A stretch of DNA of 9,014 bases, from NCBI GenBank assembly GCA_023441845.1, contig JAEZNF010000661.1:1-9014 (forward strand). The letters run 5' to 3'. Positions 6,323 through 9,014 of the stretch are shown here, in pieces. A model generated the notes under the pieces. The model made no database searches. It saw only the letters and a list, made by a program, of their open reading frames with translations, and was not told where the DNA came from. The position numbers were made by a program, and so were the translations under genes. Numbering within the stretch: position 1 is the stretch's first letter; every line of letters begins with the position of its first letter. Source of the stretch: Bacillota bacterium. GTDB taxonomy: Bacteria; Bacillota; Clostridia; Acetivibrionales; DSM-2933.

Positions 6323-6422
6323 GACAATTATCTCCTCTCACAATTTACTTTTAAGTATCTAATTCCCTGCCTTCCTTAAATCAGCTAAACACCGTTGCTT
6401 TTAAGAGGTCTGTGTTTTAATG

Positions 6423-6451
6423 TTTACTTACTTCAGTGATTTAATTATAAT
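6423..6451 (+). promoter_or_regulatory. Sigma-A promoter of the Crp/Fnr regulator gene
   Basis: TTTACT (6423-6428), 17 bp, then a perfect TATAAT (6446-6451). A second TATAAT overlaps at 6451-6456 but has a poorer -35. The predicted start near 6458 gives a leader of about 48 nt that contains the palindrome 6471-6486. Confidence 0.65.
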
Positions 6452-6470
6452 ATAATGGAAGACTAAAATC

Positions 6471-6486
6471 GGTAGCCTTGGCTACC
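6471..6486. promoter_or_regulatory. Perfect palindrome, candidate Crp/Fnr-type autoregulatory operator
   Basis: GGTAGCC-TT-GGCTACC is a 16-bp site with perfect 7-bp arms. Read as GGTAG-N6-CTACC it has the 5-6-5 geometry of Crp/Fnr-family sites, but with different bases from TGTGA or TTGAT. It lies about 13-28 bp after the predicted transcription start and 19 bp before the regulator's ATG. That position fits repression of its own gene. The iron-sulfur gene start is about 150 bp away on the other side. Confidence 0.65.
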
Positions 6487-6505
6487 AAAAGGAGAATAAA
6501 TTGAA

Positions 6506-7198
6506 ATGTATGATAAATGGCTGAGCTCTTATTCAAAGTCTCCTCTCTTCAGGAATATCAAAGACCTTGATCTGGTCGTTATGCTTGAATGCCTGAGGCC
6601 AAAACTGGTCGAATATAAAAAAGACAAGTATATTGCTGTAGAAGGAGATGAATATGATGGCATCGGAATTCTGCTTTCGGGAGAAGCTGTCGTTTCAAAA
6701 GAAAATGCAGCCGGAAACCGGGTGATAATTAACATATTAAAGCCGGGAGACATGTTTGGCGAAATGGCGGCTTTTTCAAATAAAGATAAATGGCCTGCTA
6801 CAATTTATTCACAGGAAAAATGTGCGGTTTCTTTTCTTCCGCCCTCGAAAATCATTGGCGAGTGTGAAAAAACCTGCTACAGTCACAGGACTCTCATCTT
6901 GAACATGCTCGGAATAATATCGGAAAAAGCCCTTATGCTTAACAGGAAAGTTGAATATCTTGCAATAAAGAGTATGCGTGCCAAAATAAGCACCTTCCTG
7001 CTGGAACAGTATAAAAAAACAGGTAAAACAACCTTTATGATACCTTTAAACCGGAATGAGCTTGCAGATTTTTTGAACGTTTCGAGGCCTTCCATGTCAA
7101 GAGAAATGTGCCGCATGAAAGAAGAAGGAATAATAGATTTCCATAGGGCATCCATACGTATAATAAATCCGGAGGCCCTTAAAAAATCAGTTGAGTAG
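6506..7198 (+). CDS. Crp/Fnr-family transcriptional regulator, probably HcpR-like
   Basis: This 230-residue regulator has three parts. Residues 20-115 form a cyclic-nucleotide-binding-type beta-roll (EGDEYDGIGILLSGEAVV to LKPGDMFGEMAAF). Residues 125-165 form the dimer helix. Residues 180-220 form a winged helix-turn-helix with recognition helix VSRPSMSREMCR. Fnr's N-terminal cysteine cluster is absent; cysteines are at 29, 106, 120, 124 and 202, so an Fnr-type [4Fe-4S] sensor is unlikely. HcpR proteins are Crp/Fnr members that control hcp in many anaerobes, some sensing nitric oxide through heme. Divergence from the iron-sulfur and hcp genes supports that role here. The ATG has AAGGAG upstream at a rather long 11-nt spacing. 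The TTG at 6501 is out of frame, so ATG stands. Family is certain; the HcpR label is moderately supported. Confidence 0.9.
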   Translation: MYDKWLSSYSKSPLFRNIKDLDLVVMLECLRPKLVEYKKDKYIAVEGDEYDGIGILLSGEAVVSKENAAGNRVIINILKPGDMFGEMAAFSNKDKWPATIYSQEKCAVSFLPPSKIIGECEKTCYSHRTLILNMLGIISEKALMLNRKVEYLAIKSMRAKISTFLLEQYKKTGKTTFMIPLNRNELADFLNVSRPSMSREMCRMKEEGIIDFHRASIRIINPEALKKSVE

Positions 7199-7281
7199 TT
7201 GTATAAACCGCCTGTAAGCATTTGTTAGCCTTAATAACCCTTTGTGAGAAATTTTTAGAAATTAAAAAAAGATATTCATTC

Positions 7282-7310
7282 TTTACTTGAATACCCGTTT
7301 GTTATATAAT
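7282..7310 (+). promoter_or_regulatory. Sigma-A promoter of the helD-like gene
   Basis: TTTACT (7282-7287), 17 bp, then TATAAT (7305-7310). It is the same box pair and spacing as the regulator's promoter. The predicted start near 7317 gives a leader of about 100 nt. Confidence 0.65.
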
Positions 7311-7316
7311 AAGACG

Positions 7317-7333
7317 ATAACCAAATTTGTTAT
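7317..7333. promoter_or_regulatory. Near-palindrome at the helD-like transcription start
   Basis: ATAACCAAATTTGTTAT is a 17-bp palindrome with one mismatched pair. It lies where transcription should begin, a usual place for a repressor site. The binding protein is unknown. Confidence 0.35.
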
Positions 7334-7417
7334 TAAATTACATTTACATTAATAATTTTATCACAATACACATAGCTTTGTCAATGTTTTTTCAAAATAT
7401 TATTGGAGCGTGAGAAA

Positions 7418-9014
7418 ATGGACAATTATGATCTGGATTTTCAAGAAGAAGTGGGGTATCTGGAGAAGACCCTGTCATTTATCAAAAAGCAGCTTGAAAT
7501 AGATTCTGAATTGTTAAGCGACAGGAAGAACAGGCTGATTTCTTCAAGAAGAGACATGTGGGAAAACACAGCACATTCGTCCAGGGACTTTACAAAGCTA
7601 ACCGAAGCCAATCAGTACCTGTCCGAACTTAATAATCAGAACATGGCCTATAAAAACCTTAAGAAGCAGATAGACAGGTTCCACCAGATAATTGGTTCAC
7701 CGTATTTCGGAAGATTCGATTTCCTCGAAAAAGACATGGGATCAGAGGATAAAATATATATAGGCTTGTATAATGTAATAAACTCAAAAACTCACGAGAT
7801 CTATGTCTATGATTGGAGGGCACCCGTCTCAAGCATTTTTTATAATTCGGAATTAGGCAGCGCTTCTTACGACGCCCCAATGGGAAGTATTGAAGGCGAA
7901 GTAACATTAAAAAGGCAGTATAAAATAAAAGACGCCCGGCTCGAATACTTTTTTGACTGCAGCGTAAGAATCAGTGATGAAATACTGCAGGAGGCTTTAA
8001 GCCGTAATTCTTCTGCAAAAATGAGAAATATCGTTGAGACAATTCAAAAGGAACAGAACCTTATCATAAGAGATGCTGAGCACGAGCTTCTGATTGTCCA
8101 GGGAGTAGCCGGCAGCGGCAAGACATCCATCGCTCTGCATAGAATTGCATACCTTCTCTATGAAGGTATTAATTCCAAAACAGGTTCGAATAATATAATA
8201 ATTATTTCTCCGAACGCAGTATTCAGCAAATATATTTCAAGCGTCCTGCCCGAACTTGGTGAAGAAAATGTCGAACAGATTACCTTTGACGATATTGCCT
8301 TAAAGATACTGGAAAACCGTTTTGTGATAGAGAGTTGGATTGACCGGATTGAGTCGGTTATCAAAGAAAGAAGCAGCGAAAAAGGGTTGCTTAAAAAGGA
8401 AAGCAGCGAATTCAAAGGTTCCCGGACTTTTACAACAATCCTTGATAGGCTTATCACCCATTGCGAACGGCATATGCTTCCTTTTGAAGACATTTGTTTC
8501 GGAGGTAAAATAATAGAAACCAGGAATCAAATCAAAAACATTTTTCTGGGTGATAAATTAAACCTGCCCATGTCAAAACGGTTAAAAAAGATAGAGAACA
8601 TGATATTTGAAAAAATTCATCCCCTGCAAAAGTACCAGCTTGATTCAATTCAGCAAATCGTCCATAAAAACGGAGGCCACGAGTTTGAGGTTAAGTCTTA
8701 CAGCAGGCTCCTTTCATTGAAGAAGACCAGAGCGCTTGCCAAACGGCTGAAAAGGTTTACCGAGGTGAATTATTTCAATCTGTACAAGACGCTTTTCAGT
8801 GACACCAGGCTTTTTAACAAGCTGTCCAGAGAGCTTGATATTCCGGAACATATTGAAAGCATTTGTAAAGAAACGATGAAGAGGCTTGAAAAAGAGTATG
8901 TGGAGTTTGAAGATTGTGCTCCGCTGCTGTATCTCAAGCTTAAGATCGAAGGCAGCGACTCTTTTGAGGGAATCAAGCAGATAGTAATAGATGAGGCACA
9001 GGATTATTATCCCC
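7418..9014 (+). CDS. helD: HelD-type superfamily 1 helicase, 5' part (runs off window)
   Basis: The frame is open to the right edge: 532 codons are present, about two thirds or more of a typical HelD. HelD is an ATPase related to UvrD/Rep that binds RNA polymerase and frees it from DNA and stalled complexes. Residues 1-92 are a charged alpha-helical arm, matching the coiled coil that enters the polymerase secondary channel. Residues 112-180 hold the HelD signature (YVYDWRAPVSSIFY, 129-142). Residues 205-219 form the Q-motif region (IVETIQKEQNLIIRD). Walker A is GVAGSGKT (229-236), and Walker B, VIDEAQD (523-529), lies three residues before the edge. A DNA-repair UvrD is unlikely because of the arm and the DWRAP block. 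The ATG has GGAG 9 nt upstream. It has its own promoter and no clear link to the regulator gene before it. Confidence 0.93.
   Translation, partial: MDNYDLDFQEEVGYLEKTLSFIKKQLEIDSELLSDRKNRLISSRRDMWENTAHSSRDFTKLTEANQYLSELNNQNMAYKNLKKQIDRFHQIIGSPYFGRFDFLEKDMGSEDKIYIGLYNVINSKTHEIYVYDWRAPVSSIFYNSELGSASYDAPMGSIEGEVTLKRQYKIKDARLEYFFDCSVRISDEILQEALSRNSSAKMRNIVETIQKEQNLIIRDAEHELLIVQGVAGSGKTSIALHRIAYLLYEGINSKTGSNNIIIISPNAVFSKYISSVLPELGEENVEQITFDDIALKILENRFVIESWIDRIESVIKERSSEKGLLKKESSEFKGSRTFTTILDRLITHCERHMLPFEDICFGGKIIETRNQIKNIFLGDKLNLPMSKRLKKIENMIFEKIHPLQKYQLDSIQQIVHKNGGHEFEVKSYSRLLSLKKTRALAKRLKRFTEVNYFNLYKTLFSDTRLFNKLSRELDIPEHIESICKETMKRLEKEYVEFEDCAPLLYLKLKIEGSDSFEGIKQIVIDEAQDYYP

Noticed and set aside
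5982..6362. 126-codon + frame antisense to the iron-sulfur protein gene
   Set aside because: No ribosome binding site; a shadow of the cysteine-rich gene on the other strand.
7199..7281. Terminator after the Crp/Fnr regulator gene
   Set aside because: Only 4-5 bp AT-rich stems are present, so read-through toward helD cannot be excluded but no terminator is supported.
7378..7383. TTGACA on the minus strand in the helD leader
   Set aside because: No matching -10 box and no minus-strand gene downstream.

Overview
The window looks like chromosomal DNA from an anaerobic, low-GC Firmicute of the class Clostridia. It is AT-rich with strong AAGGAGG-type ribosome binding sites, TTG and GTG starts, TTTACT/TATAAT promoters, a class I hybrid cluster protein with no Hcr-type reductase beside it, a clostridial ferredoxin-like partner and a HelD helicase. 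I cannot name the species. No rRNA, tRNA, CRISPR array, transposase or phage gene is visible.

Layout. Positions 1-691 hold no convincing gene. At 705-1316 (+) is a secreted LysM-CAP (YkwD-type) wall protein. Positions 1317-1839 have no gene but contain four consecutive hairpins (1403-1549). At 3119-1840 (-) a GNAT acetyltransferase and a metallophosphoesterase form a probable two-gene operon. At 3304-3783 (+) is a three-blade Kelch fragment with no secretion signal and no ribosome binding site, probably the tail of a decayed gene. A strong hairpin at 3795-3833 separates it from the convergent hcp.

The centre of the window is a nitrosative-stress module. It comprises hcp (3850-5412, -), a cysteine-rich iron-sulfur protein (5603-6322, -) and a divergent Crp/Fnr-family regulator (6506-7198, +) that is probably HcpR-like. 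Hcp carries all seven expected hybrid-cluster ligands. The iron-sulfur protein is the obvious candidate electron donor, since no Hcr reductase is adjacent. The regulator has a perfect palindrome, GGTAGCC-TT-GGCTACC, in its own leader, with the 5-6-5 geometry of a Crp/Fnr operator. The likely logic is that the regulator senses nitric oxide or redox state and controls itself, the iron-sulfur gene and hcp. This is inference from family knowledge and gene order.

At the right end (7418 to the edge) is the 5' part of a HelD-type helicase gene, the RNA polymerase recycling factor, with its own promoter and a leader of about 100 nt. It runs off the window.

Most interesting for follow-up: the regulator, operator and iron-sulfur partner set; the unusual cysteine pattern of that partner; and the hairpin array at 1403-1549.
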